64,000 bases of DNA from an uncultured Salinimicrobium sp. (GCA_946887075.1 CAMPKA010000007.1:1-64000), one strand, 5' to 3'; counted from the stretch's first letter, positions 34,501-43,523 are shown. Translations and numbers: made by a program. The notes: generated by a model from the letters alone, not told the origin.

Positions 34501-34761
34501 CTCAACCATAATTTCCTGAGGTTCAAATCCTACAGAGGAAAAAACCAGGATAGAATTGGTTTGCGGAACTACAATGGAAAATTCTCCATCGAAATCCGTA
34601 ACCGTTCCGTTCGTAGTCTCCTTGACGTAAACAGAAACACCCGGAATCGGCATACCTGCCTCGTCGACAACCCGACCCGTAACTTCGAAATCCTGCGCAA
34701 TCGATTTCGCCGAAACGCTCAGGAAAATAAACATTAAAAGAAATTGTAATTGTTTTCTCAT
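31546..34761 (-). CDS. susC: SusC/RagA-type TonB-linked outer-membrane transporter
   Basis: A 1071-residue protein. A signal peptide (about 1-22, ending SIAQ) is followed by a CarboxypepD-regulatory domain (about 25-105, VTGRVVDEAGMPIPGVSV), the plug with the SusC signature VVGYGAQKRANLTGAVS (about 108-125) and ESISVLKDAASTSIYGAKAA, and a 22-strand barrel ending in YSIGLQVSL with a C-terminal aromatic/hydrophobic pattern. It drives import of oligosaccharides with TonB and SusD. A 130-base gap with an inverted repeat separates it from murQ, and a TATATCTTG near 34813 may be a promoter of its own. Confidence 0.95.
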   Translation of the reverse strand: MRKQLQFLLMFIFLSVSAKSIAQDFEVTGRVVDEAGMPIPGVSVYVKETTNGTVTDFDGEFSIVVPQTNSILVFSSVGFEPQEIMVEEETFLEVIMSTDVQGLEEVVVVGYGAQKRANLTGAVSTVDTEVLEARPITDVARGLKGTTPGLTITSPSGQIGSSPSIKLRGNVGTLGTGGGAEPLILVDNVEVPDLNYVNPQDIESISVLKDAASTSIYGAKAAWGVILITTKKGVRNSAPRVSYSNNFAYSTPTETPELAPAAEGAEMALAAVRRRIPGLPSFGVVGMYFDDEAVQKMREWEEQYGGQDLGPEMVLGRDFEIRDGRLFFYRPWDAQEMFVREWTPQVKHDLSVSGGSENTNYYVGLGYLGQEGVLKANPDQYDRYNVNISVNTTVTDWFDARGSTMYTNTFLTHPFDANSTYDAWYYTTRWPRVYPYGTYEGHPFRNDVSEVAQGTPTEETSTLSRLSLGGTLSPLEGLSIDFDYTHDRINDHLHEVGGTYYAYNFWSTGADLEYGPYSSASYDQVQYNSSWSHRNTYKAFATYVKDLGDHDIKLMVGGDAIDYEFWFHSSERRELMDENFGELELATGDMYVNGARDHWATLGTFGRINYSFKDKFLLEVNGRYDGSSRLSSSKKWAFFPSASVGYILTEDMYMDFADPVLSFLKLRASYGSVGNQNTYLSNIYRVMSPYGSNWLVNGQEVVSVGTPGALPADLTWESVTTLDIGLDARLFDDRLGLTFDWYERVVSDMHTAGVTLPSSFGTGSPTRNYGELTTTGWEVAVDFRHSFDNGLNISAGATLSDFTEEITKFANTTMGINSYYQGKILGEIWGYETDRFFTEADFNADGSLKEGIPSQALYENSWFVYGPGDIKYRDLDGDGEITYGANTVDDHGDLRVIGNTTPRYQYGIRLGADWKGFDLRIFAQGVGKRDYWANGPVVIPGYRYAEGWYAHQLDYWTPDNPDAFYPRPTDQSQSNQIRNFMPQTKYLLDMSYLRMKNITLGYSLPEDLAESLYLNKLRVYLSGENLFEFTDLHVPIDPEIDLTPAGRNDPNTFGRVYPFQRTYSIGLQVSL

Positions 34762-34891
34762 AATAAATAAGGCTTAGAAATTTTTTAAGAAGGAAGACCT
34801 TCAATTGTAGAGCAAGATATAATAAATATTAAAAGATTAAAATGTTCTGTTAATATATTTTTTTATTCATAGTAAAACATTTTAAAAAATT
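34762..34891 (-). promoter_or_regulatory. murQ-susC intergenic region with an 8-bp inverted repeat
   Basis: A very AT-rich gap in an otherwise tight operon. AAAATGTT (34839-34846) and AACATTTT (34876-34883) form an 8-bp inverted repeat with a 29-base spacer. A near-consensus -7 (minus-strand TATCTTG) lies closer to susC. It may hold an internal promoter or an attenuating stem; no protein or RNA gene is visible. Confidence 0.4.
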
Positions 34892-35707
34892 TTAGGAAAG
34901 TCTACTTTGAAACACCTTTCTTACGCTCCCATATTTCCTCAGGAGCCGTTCTGCTTCCTCCGCGCCCACTCCCAGTTCTTCCATGATCATTCTTGTGCCG
35001 CGCGCCACTAGTTTCTGATTGGAAAGCTGCATATCCACCATTTTGTTTCCCCTGACACGTCCCATTTTTATCATCACACTTGTGGAAATCATATTGAGAA
35101 CCAGTTTCTGAGCTGTACCGGCTTTCATTCTGGTGCTGCCTGTTACGAATTCGGGACCCACGACAACCTCGATCGGAAATTTCACCTCTTTTGCCAGTGG
35201 GCTGTTTTTGTTGCAGGTGATACAGCCCGTGATGAGCCCTTCTGCTGATGCTCTTTTCACCCCGCCAATGACATAGGGAGTGGTTCCTGAAGCTGCAATT
35301 CCGATCAATACGTCCAGTTTGCCGATAGAAAACCTTTGAAGATCCTTCCACGCTTGATCAGGATCATCTTCCGCATTTTCCACAGCATTGCGCAGAGCAT
35401 GATCCCCTCCGGCGATCAATCCGATAACCCAATCCTCGGAAACTCCGAATGTAGGAGGACATTCTGAAGCATCCAAAACCCCCAGGCGACCACTTGTACC
35501 GGCACCTATGTAAAATAGCCGACCCCCCTCCTTCATTTTTTCCACGATCTTGTCCACGAGATCCCCAATAGGGGCAATCTCTCTTTCTACCGCGAGAGGA
35601 ACCGATTTGTCCTCCTTATTGATATTATTCAGCAACTCAAGCGTACTCATCTTTTCAAGGTGATCGTAATTCGAGGACTGCTCTGTCGTGGGTTTACTCT
35701 CTTGCAT
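34892..35707 (-). CDS. murQ: N-acetylmuramic acid 6-phosphate etherase
   Basis: A 271-residue SIS-fold enzyme. It splits the D-lactyl ether of MurNAc-6-P to give GlcNAc-6-P and D-lactate, the committed step of MurNAc use. The signature GAGTSGRLGVLDASECPPTFG is present at about residues 68-88 (Glu83-like acid in SECPPT), with the second acid in RNAVENAEDDP and GFVTGSTRMKAGTAQK-like VTGSTRMKAGTAQKL. Length matches the short MurQ form without the C-terminal UBA-like extension. Cytosolic. It starts 8 bases after the GH20 gene. The MurNAc kinase that must feed it is not in the window. Confidence 0.96.
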   Translation of the reverse strand: MQESKPTTEQSSNYDHLEKMSTLELLNNINKEDKSVPLAVEREIAPIGDLVDKIVEKMKEGGRLFYIGAGTSGRLGVLDASECPPTFGVSEDWVIGLIAGGDHALRNAVENAEDDPDQAWKDLQRFSIGKLDVLIGIAASGTTPYVIGGVKRASAEGLITGCITCNKNSPLAKEVKFPIEVVVGPEFVTGSTRMKAGTAQKLVLNMISTSVMIKMGRVRGNKMVDMQLSNQKLVARGTRMIMEELGVGAEEAERLLRKYGSVRKVFQSRLS

Positions 35708-35715
35708 GGCTTATT

Positions 35716-37314
35716 TCATCGTTTAGTTTCTGGTAAAAATCCGGCAAAAACGCCAGTGGGGTTAGCTTCCACTTCAGTTGCCGACCATTGGATCTCAGGG
35801 GTAAGGAAGAAATGTATTCCCATTTCTCCGAGACGTCCACCTTGTACTCCCGTACGCAATAAAAAATCCTGAAAATTTCTCATGTCTGGTGGAGTCCACC
35901 CTATTTCAGCCACCGCCAGGGTCCTGGGCCAGAATCTGTTGTCCAGCATATGCTGATCAAGCACAAATTCCGTCCAAACCGGGGCCTCCACTCCTATAAC
36001 ATTGGGAGCGTAATCATCAAAGCTGTAGGCGTTTTTCAGGGAAACCCCATCCTTCTTGCACCAGTTGTTGGTATTTTCCTGGCCCGGAATGTTCCCGTGA
36101 TCAAAATAGAACTGGGAGCAAAGGGAGTGGATAACTTTAACATCCACAACACCTTCTACTGTTCCTCTCCATCGCTGACTGATCAGACTTTCGTCCACTT
36201 CCGCCTGTGTTACCTCCTCCCAGCCGATTGATGTTTTCCCTAGACTCCTCACAATCGAATCGGCGCGAACTACAAATTCGCGGTAACGGGGATCTTTGAT
36301 CTCATCCCCTCCGATATGGATCCAGGGACCTTTGGTTATCGAAGCTACTTCCTTCAGCACTTCAGAAACAAAATCATATACCTCAGGCTTATCCAGACAG
36401 AACTTGCTCCAGCCGACGTTGTACTCCCTGAAGAGTTCAGGAGGTGTGGCCCGCGCCGGAGTAAGATTGGTGAAACCTTCACAGTTCAGCTCAGGATAAG
36501 CTACAAGTGCAGCGTAAATATGGCCAGGCATATCGATTTCCGGAATAATTGTAATATTTCTGGCCAAAGCATAGTCCTGAAGTTCCTTGTACTCCGCCTG
36601 TGTCAGAAAACCAGAATTTCCGCCTTTGACAGCGCCTTTGGAACCCACCTCTGTCAATCGCGGTTTGCCTTTGATTTCCAATCTCCATCCCTGGTCATCA
36701 GAAAGGTGAAGGTGAAGCCGATTGAGTTTGTATAATGCCATCCGGTCCACGTGACGCTTGAGGTAATCAAGACCGAAGAAGCTACGTGCGACATCAACCA
36801 TGGTGCCTCTCCAGGAAAAATGCGGTTGGTCCCGGAGGTCCACAAATGGCAGGAGAATTTCCTTCTCTACCACCGAACTTTCTATTGCAGGTGGAAAGAG
36901 CTGACGCAGACTCTGAATTCCATAGAATAGCCCGGCCTCCGTTCCACTTCTGATACTGATCCCGGCCTGGTCTATCTCCAATAGATAACCCTCCTCCCCT
37001 AGTTCGCTCCTGAGCGCCTCTGTCCTGACCAGGTTAATGTTTCCACAAGAGTTTCCCTGCGCAAGGCTTACATTGGTAGAAGTTTGCTTAAGTAATTCCT
37101 GCATCCAAAGAGCAGCTTCTTCAGCCTCTTCGTTGTAGCATATTCTATTGTCAGTCGGCAGCTTATATACCCCTTTTCCCCAGTCTACTGAAGCTGGTAA
37201 GGGAATAATACTTTTGGAGAGGGGCAGTTCTTCTTCCGTAGGTCGGAAGACCGAACAACCGGCGGCCATTGATAGGACCAGGACGATAAGGAGTTGTCTT
37301 AATGGAATACTCAT
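35716..37314 (-). CDS. GH20 beta-N-acetylhexosaminidase lipoprotein
   Basis: A 532-residue lipoprotein (lipobox AAGC). A GH20b-type N-terminal domain (about 30-155) precedes the TIM barrel (about 158-500). Key motifs are RGTMVDVARSFFG, RLHLHLSDDQGWRLEI, IIPEIDMPGHIYAA and the substrate-assisted Asp-Glu pair in WIHIGGDEIKD (about 310-320), then VIGVEAPVWTEFV. It removes terminal GlcNAc from chitin-like or wall-derived saccharides outside the cytosol. Within the MFS-creatininase-GH20-murQ segment it would prepare GlcNAc for uptake. Confidence 0.94.
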   Translation of the reverse strand: MSIPLRQLLIVLVLSMAAGCSVFRPTEEELPLSKSIIPLPASVDWGKGVYKLPTDNRICYNEEAEEAALWMQELLKQTSTNVSLAQGNSCGNINLVRTEALRSELGEEGYLLEIDQAGISIRSGTEAGLFYGIQSLRQLFPPAIESSVVEKEILLPFVDLRDQPHFSWRGTMVDVARSFFGLDYLKRHVDRMALYKLNRLHLHLSDDQGWRLEIKGKPRLTEVGSKGAVKGGNSGFLTQAEYKELQDYALARNITIIPEIDMPGHIYAALVAYPELNCEGFTNLTPARATPPELFREYNVGWSKFCLDKPEVYDFVSEVLKEVASITKGPWIHIGGDEIKDPRYREFVVRADSIVRSLGKTSIGWEEVTQAEVDESLISQRWRGTVEGVVDVKVIHSLCSQFYFDHGNIPGQENTNNWCKKDGVSLKNAYSFDDYAPNVIGVEAPVWTEFVLDQHMLDNRFWPRTLAVAEIGWTPPDMRNFQDFLLRTGVQGGRLGEMGIHFFLTPEIQWSATEVEANPTGVFAGFLPETKR

Positions 37315-37354
37315 GAAAAATAGCTTATGGGAACCTGTGGTTCCTGGATTATTA

Positions 37355-38116
37355 TTAGTGGTAGCGATCTTTGATATCTACCTCGGCTACCTCGGTAATG
37401 AGACTGGCAATCTTTCCGGAAACTGCATCGAAAAACTTTTTTCCTTTTTCGGCGGTACCTTTTTTCGGGTTCCCGATGCCAGTGTCCTCGCTGACCATAG
37501 ACCATTTCCGTTCACTCCAGGCCCAACCTTCCCGAATTCCAGTGATCCGGGATTTCTTCTCCTGTCCTTCCCCCGCCTTTTCGAGAGGCAAGACCAAATC
37601 TTGATGAAGGTGCAACATCAAACTGGTCTCCATTTCATCAGCATGGTCTCCTTTCTCTTCAAAAAAGACATTTTTGTCAACCGTCTGAAAAAAATTCGTG
37701 AACACCAGCAGCATACCTGCATGCTTCAATCCCAGTTCTCTCAAGAGCGGCTTGAAGTTGTTGCCTCCATGACCGTTCAAAATGATGAGCTTTTGAACCC
37801 CCTGACGTTCCAGGACTTCAATGAGATCATTGAGGATCCTGTATTGGGTGCTGGGGTAAATATTGAGGTTAAAAGCAATGTCGGCCTGTCCAGTATTAAC
37901 GCCGAAAGGCACATTGGGAAGCACCAGAACTTTTGTACCTACTTCGAAGGCTCTCTTTGCTGCTTCGGCAGCAATGGCTTCTATCTGAAAATTATCTGTC
38001 CCGTAAGGCAGGTGGTAGTTGTGGGCTTCGGTAGCCCCCCAAGGCAGGACCGCCACCTCGACCTCTGCTTCCTTGATGCTTTTCCAGTTAGATTCAGCCA
38101 AAATATAGGATCTCAT
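37355..38116 (-). CDS. Creatininase-family amidohydrolase
   Basis: A 253-residue cytosolic protein without signal peptide. Metal ligands of the family are visible: Glu and His in LPWGATEAHNYHLPYGTDN, Asp/His in INGHGGNNFKPLL, and a late Glu in DHADEMETSLML. Known members hydrolyse the cyclic amide of creatinine, deformylate FAPy intermediates (ArfB) or act on peptides (MftE), so the activity cannot be named from sequence. Its frame overlaps the upstream MFS gene by 4 bases, so the two are translationally coupled and the imported compound may be its substrate. A cyclic amide or an N-acyl amino sugar is a reasonable guess. Confidence 0.85.
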   Translation of the reverse strand: MRSYILAESNWKSIKEAEVEVAVLPWGATEAHNYHLPYGTDNFQIEAIAAEAAKRAFEVGTKVLVLPNVPFGVNTGQADIAFNLNIYPSTQYRILNDLIEVLERQGVQKLIILNGHGGNNFKPLLRELGLKHAGMLLVFTNFFQTVDKNVFFEEKGDHADEMETSLMLHLHQDLVLPLEKAGEGQEKKSRITGIREGWAWSERKWSMVSEDTGIGNPKKGTAEKGKKFFDAVSGKIASLITEVAEVDIKDRYH

Positions 38117-39381
38117 GCTTTTCTTATTTTATGTCCAGAGATGGCGTAGTATAGAATGAACAGATATAGGGGTACAGCAACCCAATAAGCCGTCTGTTTG
38201 TCGGCTATCTCTGCCAAACCGCCATATGCTAAGGGGATAATAGCACCACCCGCGATTCCCATGACGAGCAGAGATGAAACAGCCTTGGTGAGTTTTCCGA
38301 CATCAGCCAAAGCCAAAGGCCAGATAGCGGGCCACATCAGGGAATTGGCCAGCCCTAAAAGGGCGATAAAGGCCACAGATAAAAACCCGGTTGTAAAGAT
38401 TGCCCCCAGGCTAAAAACCACTCCCAGAATCGCACAGAGTTTCAATGCGTTTTCCTGTCTGATATATTTAGGAATGGCTACAATCCCCAGTAAATATCCC
38501 ACGATCATGGCTACCATAGTACCCGTTGCGAAGGTCTTTGCTGTCGCAAACTCGAATCCCTGAAATATCCCGTAGTCAATAATGGTGTCCACGGAAATTA
38601 CCTCCACGCCGACGTAGATGAAAAGTGTCACAACCCCCAGGATGGCATGGGGATAGTCTGAGATTCTTTTCGTCACTTTTGATACCCGGTCCTTGTCCTC
38701 CTCATCCTCCGGCTCCACCTCAGGCAGGCTGGAGGTATAAACCCAGAGCGCCAGGAGGAGCAGGACCACCACAATCCCGATATATGGTGGAATCACCCTT
38801 AGGGCCATTTCATCCAGGGCGGATTCGTCTATAGTAGCTGTGAGTTCTTCAGCCTTATCCAATTGTAGAAAAAGGCCAATAATGATAGGAGCTAAAGCAC
38901 CCGCGAGCTTGTTGCAAATCCCCATGATGCTTATCCTTTTTGCCGCGCTTTCTGCCGGTCCTACAATGGTTACATAAGGATTTACCGCTGTTTGCAGAAT
39001 GGCCAATCCTCCACCCAGCACAAACAATCCTGTGAGAAAGATCAAATAGGTTCGTCCCATCGCGGCGGGAATAAAAAGCAGGGCTCCCACAGCCATTATC
39101 CCAAGGGCAAGGGACATCCCCTTTTTAAATCCGAACCTGTTCAGGGTGCGGGTAGATATCGGGGCCATCACCACATATGCGATATAAAAAGCGAAGGTGA
39201 CAAAGTAGGACTGGAAGGTCGTCAATTCACATGCTATCTTGAGATATGGGATCAAAAGAGCGTTCAACCAGGTGACAAATCCGAAGATGAAAAACAGAGC
39301 ACCAATGATAATAATTGAACGATTGGTGTTTCCGGTATTTTTCCTGTCTGTCATTTCTGAGTGTGTAGTTGCGTTTGCCAT
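38113..39381 (-). CDS. FHS-family sugar MFS permease (FucP/NagP-like)
   Basis: A 422-residue carrier with 12 membrane helices and a cytosolic loop near residues 215-235 (EVEPEDEEDKDR). It has the family traits FGFVTWLNALLIPYLK, FFVTFAFYIAYVV-like helix two, and LQTAVNPYVTIVGP in helix five. The group contains fucose, glucose/galactose and GlcNAc (NagP) permeases driven by cation symport. Context with GH20 and MurQ makes GlcNAc or MurNAc the likely substrate. First gene of the long leftward operon, with its own promoter at 39470-39501. Confidence 0.9.
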   Translation of the reverse strand: MANATTHSEMTDRKNTGNTNRSIIIIGALFFIFGFVTWLNALLIPYLKIACELTTFQSYFVTFAFYIAYVVMAPISTRTLNRFGFKKGMSLALGIMAVGALLFIPAAMGRTYLIFLTGLFVLGGGLAILQTAVNPYVTIVGPAESAAKRISIMGICNKLAGALAPIIIGLFLQLDKAEELTATIDESALDEMALRVIPPYIGIVVVLLLLALWVYTSSLPEVEPEDEEDKDRVSKVTKRISDYPHAILGVVTLFIYVGVEVISVDTIIDYGIFQGFEFATAKTFATGTMVAMIVGYLLGIVAIPKYIRQENALKLCAILGVVFSLGAIFTTGFLSVAFIALLGLANSLMWPAIWPLALADVGKLTKAVSSLLVMGIAGGAIIPLAYGGLAEIADKQTAYWVAVPLYLFILYYAISGHKIRKA

Positions 39382-39469
39382 AGTGGTAGCGGGTTTAGAT
39401 CTCTTTTCCGCAGCTCGTAATGAAGTTTAGGAGTAGTTCTGACTCCTGAAGGTCCGGGGCAGCAAAAGA

Positions 39470-39501
39470 CAAAGTAGCTTTCTTTTTTTGTATTACACAA
39501 A
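39470..39501 (-). promoter_or_regulatory. Promoter of the MFS-to-lrgB operon, with a leader hairpin
   Basis: On the minus strand TTTG, 21 bases, TACTTTG is close to the Bacteroidota consensus. The leader would be about 80 bases and contains a hairpin AGGAGT / ACTCCT (39429-39447). This is the only good promoter seen before the 11-gene leftward run. Confidence 0.5.
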
Positions 39502-39770
39502 TACTTTTATGATTTTTTTACAGAAGTCGAGAATCTGCGGCAGGAAAACCACGGGTAAGCCTGTGAAATCATTTTCAACCGACCCCAGGTTCTGGCACCA
39601 TGTTTCGGTGAAGGCGGAACTGACCATTATCCGATTTAAAAGATTTTTGCACCTTTGGTTGAAGACCTTGTTAGAGGGCTTCAGCGGTCTACGTGCTGCA
39701 GAGGTATCGGAAGCTCAAACTCCTTTCTTCACGAAGTACTTATAAGCCTTTCTGTGACTTGTAAAAAAGC

Positions 39771-39778
39771 TATATTTG
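39771..39778 (+). promoter_or_regulatory. -7 element of lepA
   Basis: TATATTTG matches the consensus exactly, 54 bases before the lepA ATG. No exact TTG occurs at the usual -33 distance. Confidence 0.5.
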
Positions 39779-39832
39779 TAGCCATTTAGACTGTAAGTTT
39801 TCCAGCTGAAGAGATAAATCGAGACCCTGAGT

Positions 39833-41629
39833 ATGAAGCACATTCGGAACTTTTGCATTATTGCCCATATTGACCACGGAAAAAGCACCCTGGCTGACCG
39901 GCTATTGGATTCTACTGGCTCCGTTACTGACAGGGATAAGCAGGAACAATTGCTCGACAGCATGGATCTGGAGCGAGAGCGCGGGATCACCATAAAAAGT
40001 CATGCAATCCAAATGGATTACACCTACAAAGGGGAACAGTATGTGCTCAATCTTATCGATACTCCCGGGCATGTGGATTTTTCCTATGAAGTCTCCCGGT
40101 CCATCGCAGCTTGTGAGGGGGCCTTACTCGTGGTGGATGCCGCACAGAGCATTCAGGCTCAGACGATATCCAACCTTTACCTTGCCCTGGAAAATGACCT
40201 GGAGATCATTCCGGTTCTCAACAAAGTTGACCTGCCTAGTGCAAATCCCGAAGAGGTGACCGACGATATTGTGGATCTTCTAGGATGTGATCCCTCAGAT
40301 GTCATTCCAGCAAGTGCAAAAACAGGTCTCGGTATAGAAGAGATCCTTGCGGCCATAATCGAACGCATACCTCCCCCTTCGGGAAAAATAGACGCCCCGT
40401 TGCGGGCCCTGATTTTTGATTCCGTCTACAATCCCTTCAGAGGGGTTGAGACTTATTTCCGGGTGATCAATGGGTCCATTAAGAAAGGCCAACATATCAA
40501 GTTCGTCGCAACCGGAAAGAACTACTATGCAGACGAGGTGGGAACCCTGAAGCTGAAACAGCTGCCCCGAGCGGAAATTAAAACCGGAGATGTGGGATAC
40601 CTGATCACCGGTATTAAAGAAGCTAAGGAAGTCAAGGTGGGAGACACCATCACGGATGCCAAAAATCCCACAACCGAAGCCGTGCCAGGTTTTGAGGATG
40701 TCAAACCGATGGTATTTGCAGGCATATATCCCGTTGACACAGAAGATTACGAGGATCTACGGGCTTCAATGGAAAAACTTCAGCTGAACGATGCTTCCCT
40801 GGTTTTTACACCTGAGAGCTCAGCTGCCCTTGGATTTGGTTTCAGGTGCGGCTTTTTGGGAATGCTCCATCTGGAGATCATTCAGGAACGGTTGGAACGA
40901 GAGTTCGACATGACGGTGATCACTACGGTGCCTAACGTTTCCTATCATGCTTTTACCCACAAGAACAAGGATCAGGTGATCCTGGTAAACAATCCCTCTG
41001 ATCTCCCGGAGCCCTCCAGTCTCGATCGGGTAGAGGAACCTTTTATCAAGGCAACCATTATTACCAAGGCAGACTTCGTCGGTCCGGTGATGTCGCTATG
41101 TATTGAAAAAAGGGGGCAGATAACCAACCAGACCTACCTCACTCCGGAACGTGTGGAATTGAGTTTCGATATGCCCCTTGCAGAAATCGTTTTTGACTTC
41201 TACGACCGTCTCAAAACGGTATCTAAAGGCTATGCCTCCTTTGACTACTCCCCTATCGGAATGCGGCCTTCCAAACTGGTCAAGGTAGATGTCCTGCTGA
41301 ATGGAAATCCCGTCGATGCACTTTCAGCCCTTCTCCATGTTGATAACGCTTATGACATCGGAAAAAAAATGTGTGAGAAGCTCAAGGAACTGATCCCGCG
41401 TCAGCAGTTTGATATTCCGATCCAGGCGGCTATAGGGGCCAAGATTATTGCCCGGGAAACGGTGAAGGCCTTGCGGAAAGACGTTACGGCAAAATGTTAT
41501 GGTGGAGATATCTCCAGGAAAAGAAAGCTTCTGGAGAAGCAGAAAAAAGGAAAGAAGCGAATGCGTCAGGTAGGCAATGTGGAAATTCCGCAGGAGGCTT
41601 TTATGGCTGTACTAAAGCTTAATGATTAG
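39833..41629 (+). CDS. lepA: Elongation factor 4 (LepA)
   Basis: A 598-residue translational GTPase that acts on stalled or mistranslocated ribosomes. The G-domain motifs are [15 protein letters not shown] (G1), [11 protein letters not shown] (G2), DTPGHVDF (G3) and NKVDLPSA (G4). Domain II, two alpha/beta domains ([21 protein letters not shown] split across its core) and the LepA-specific C-terminal domain ending in [16 protein letters not shown] are all present. Full length and intact. The 3' end overlaps the leftward antiporter gene by 11 bases. Confidence 0.97.
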   Translation: MKHIRNFCIIAHIDHGKSTLADRLLDSTGSVTDRDKQEQLLDSMDLERERGITIKSHAIQMDYTYKGEQYVLNLIDTPGHVDFSYEVSRSIAACEGALLVVDAAQSIQAQTISNLYLALENDLEIIPVLNKVDLPSANPEEVTDDIVDLLGCDPSDVIPASAKTGLGIEEILAAIIERIPPPSGKIDAPLRALIFDSVYNPFRGVETYFRVINGSIKKGQHIKFVATGKNYYADEVGTLKLKQLPRAEIKTGDVGYLITGIKEAKEVKVGDTITDAKNPTTEAVPGFEDVKPMVFAGIYPVDTEDYEDLRASMEKLQLNDASLVFTPESSAALGFGFRCGFLGMLHLEIIQERLEREFDMTVITTVPNVSYHAFTHKNKDQVILVNNPSDLPEPSSLDRVEEPFIKATIITKADFVGPVMSLCIEKRGQITNQTYLTPERVELSFDMPLAEIVFDFYDRLKTVSKGYASFDYSPIGMRPSKLVKVDVLLNGNPVDALSALLHVDNAYDIGKKMCEKLKELIPRQQFDIPIQAAIGAKIIARETVKALRKDVTAKCYGGDISRKRKLLEKQKKGKKRMRQVGNVEIPQEAFMAVLKLND

Positions 41630-43523
41630 GGAGGCTGTTATCCCGCTGTTTCCTTTTTTTGCCTGTTTCAGGTTTTGATATCACGTCGTATTCTGCTGTA
41701 GAATCCTGTTCGATCTCTTTGCCGATGTAAACTAGCATTAACCCTTCCTCAACCTCAATTTCTTCGCTGTTGGAAGGAATGATCTGGAGATCATCATCCT
41801 TGTTTTTGACAAAAATCGGAATCGTCTCCGGTTGTGTTTTAGCGATTTCCACAAGACCCAGGTAGTGTTCCTTGCTTTTAAGTGGAATTTCATGAATAAC
41901 AGGATATTTTCTTGCGACCGTAGATAAAGAAGCGTATTCGTCAGTCGGTGAAAACAGTCCTTCCGGAGGGTTGTTCTCCGGATCCATTTTTTCCTCGGGG
42001 CTGATCAGGCGAAAACTTCCCTTTTCCCCGAATTGCCTCCCGAATTGCCTGATTGCAGTTCTGTTGATGTCCGGGTTGCCGGTCATGGCCATCAAATAAC
42101 CGACATCTGTCAGTTCGATGTTATTGAGAAGATCGTCTGAATAAATGCTTTCCTCAACGGCTTCCAGACCCAGTTCCCTGGCCTTACGAACGTTTTCCGG
42201 GTTATTATCCAGCAGGACAACGTGCCGCTTGTTGTCCTTGAGGTACTTTCCGATCAGCCTTGAAATCGAGGAGGCCCCGATGACTAGGATGCCCTGGGTA
42301 TTTTTAAGGAAGACTCCGAGGATTTTGGCAACCATCCTTGCTGTAGTGGCGTTTAAGAGCACCGTACCCAACACGACCATAAAAACCAGTGGGGTGATAT
42401 ATTCGGCTCCCTCAATTCCTTCTGTGGTGAGCCGGAGACCGAATACGGATGCGATACCTGCCGCCACGATACCTCTGGGTCCTACCCAGCTGATAAAGAT
42501 CTTTTCCTTCAGGCTGAGCCCAGAGTTGATGGAACTGGCGAAAACGCCTATAGGGCGCAGTACAAAAACCACCAGGATGAACAGGGTCAGGGCTTTTTTA
42601 TTGAAAACCAGGTACATGTCTTCCATATCTATGTTAGCCGCCAGGAGAATAAAGAGGATAGAAACCAGAAGAATGCTCATGCTCTCTTTGAAATAAAGCA
42701 GTTCCTTCAAATTTGGCAACCGGGTATTTCCCATGACTATTCCCATGATGACAACAGCCAAAAGCCCGCTCTCATGTGCAAAGGTATCAGAAAGTACAAA
42801 TACCCCGATTACGGTCGCCAGAGTGACCACGTTAAGCAAGTAATGCGGGATCACATTCTTCTTGATCGTATAGACCAGTGCATAGGCAAACGCAAAGCCG
42901 AAGGTGAATCCAAACAATACGATCTTCCCGAATTCCAGAAAGGCCTTTGAGGTATAATTATAGCCTTCCTCGATCAGGATGAATTCATAAACAAGGACCG
43001 CCACCAGGGCACCGATAGGATCAATCAGAATTCCTTCCCATCTTAAAATTGAGGAGATATCCTTTTTCAGGGGGATATGCCTCAGAATGGGAGCGATTAC
43101 TGTGGGTCCCGTAACAATGACCAGCGAGGCAAAGAGAAAGGAGATTTCCCAGGACAGGTCAAATGTAAAATGGGCGGCTAGGGCTGCGCCGATAAAGGTG
43201 ATCACCACCCCGACTGAAATCAGTTTTACGATGACAGGCCCGATGTTTGACAGGTCCTTCTTTCGCAGGGTCAGACCGCCCTCAAACAACACGACCGCGA
43301 CAGCAAGAGACACAAAGTAGAAAAGACTTTCACCAGGGAAAATTCCTTTTTCTCCGGTGTAAATGGGTTGAAGCCATTTGGTGCCGTCTTCAGAGAACAG
43401 GGTCGAAACTGGACCGACCAGGAGCCCTATAAGGATCAAAGGGAGGATCGCAGGGATCTTGAGTTTCCATGCAACCCACTGGGCAAGAATTCCCAATATG
43501 ATCAGGCTCGCTAGTTCTAACAT
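41619..43523 (-). CDS. Cation/proton antiporter (CPA1, NhaP-like) with TrkA-N domain
   Basis: A 634-residue membrane protein from the ATG at 43523; codons further upstream give an unlikely Cys-rich leader. About 12-13 helices (residues 1-400) show the Na_H_Exchanger fold, with [19 protein letters not shown] and [17 protein letters not shown] holding the ion-site acids. A TrkA-N/RCK nucleotide-binding domain follows (about 405-520, [18 protein letters not shown]) and a TrkA-C-like tail. It likely exchanges Na+ or K+ for H+ under nucleotide control. It lies 77 bases downstream of a second antiporter in the same direction. Confidence 0.87.
   Translation of the reverse strand: MLELASLIILGILAQWVAWKLKIPAILPLILIGLLVGPVSTLFSEDGTKWLQPIYTGEKGIFPGESLFYFVSLAVAVVLFEGGLTLRKKDLSNIGPVIVKLISVGVVITFIGAALAAHFTFDLSWEISFLFASLVIVTGPTVIAPILRHIPLKKDISSILRWEGILIDPIGALVAVLVYEFILIEEGYNYTSKAFLEFGKIVLFGFTFGFAFAYALVYTIKKNVIPHYLLNVVTLATVIGVFVLSDTFAHESGLLAVVIMGIVMGNTRLPNLKELLYFKESMSILLVSILFILLAANIDMEDMYLVFNKKALTLFILVVFVLRPIGVFASSINSGLSLKEKIFISWVGPRGIVAAGIASVFGLRLTTEGIEGAEYITPLVFMVVLGTVLLNATTARMVAKILGVFLKNTQGILVIGASSISRLIGKYLKDNKRHVVLLDNNPENVRKARELGLEAVEESIYSDDLLNNIELTDVGYLMAMTGNPDINRTAIRQFGRQFGEKGSFRLISPEEKMDPENNPPEGLFSPTDEYASLSTVARKYPVIHEIPLKSKEHYLGLVEIAKTQPETIPIFVKNKDDDLQIIPSNSEEIEVEEGLMLVYIGKEIEQDSTAEYDVISKPETGKKRKQRDNSLPNH

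Larger units (their letters stand above)
39382..39832. other. 451-base divergent gap between MFS operon and lepA
   Basis: The stretch holds the leftward operon promoter and, at 39771-39778, an exact TATATTTG -7 box for lepA. An open frame at 39488-39745 has no recognisable features and no codon bias like its neighbours. Nothing else was seen. Confidence 0.5.

Noticed and set aside
37148..38149. A 333-codon open frame on the plus strand
   Set aside because: It lies antisense to the 5' part of the GH20 gene and the creatininase-family gene, both with clear motifs. Its own product has no recognisable domain.
39488..39745. An 85-codon frame in the gap before lepA
   Set aside because: No domain, no clear ribosome site, and it overlaps the leftward operon promoter.
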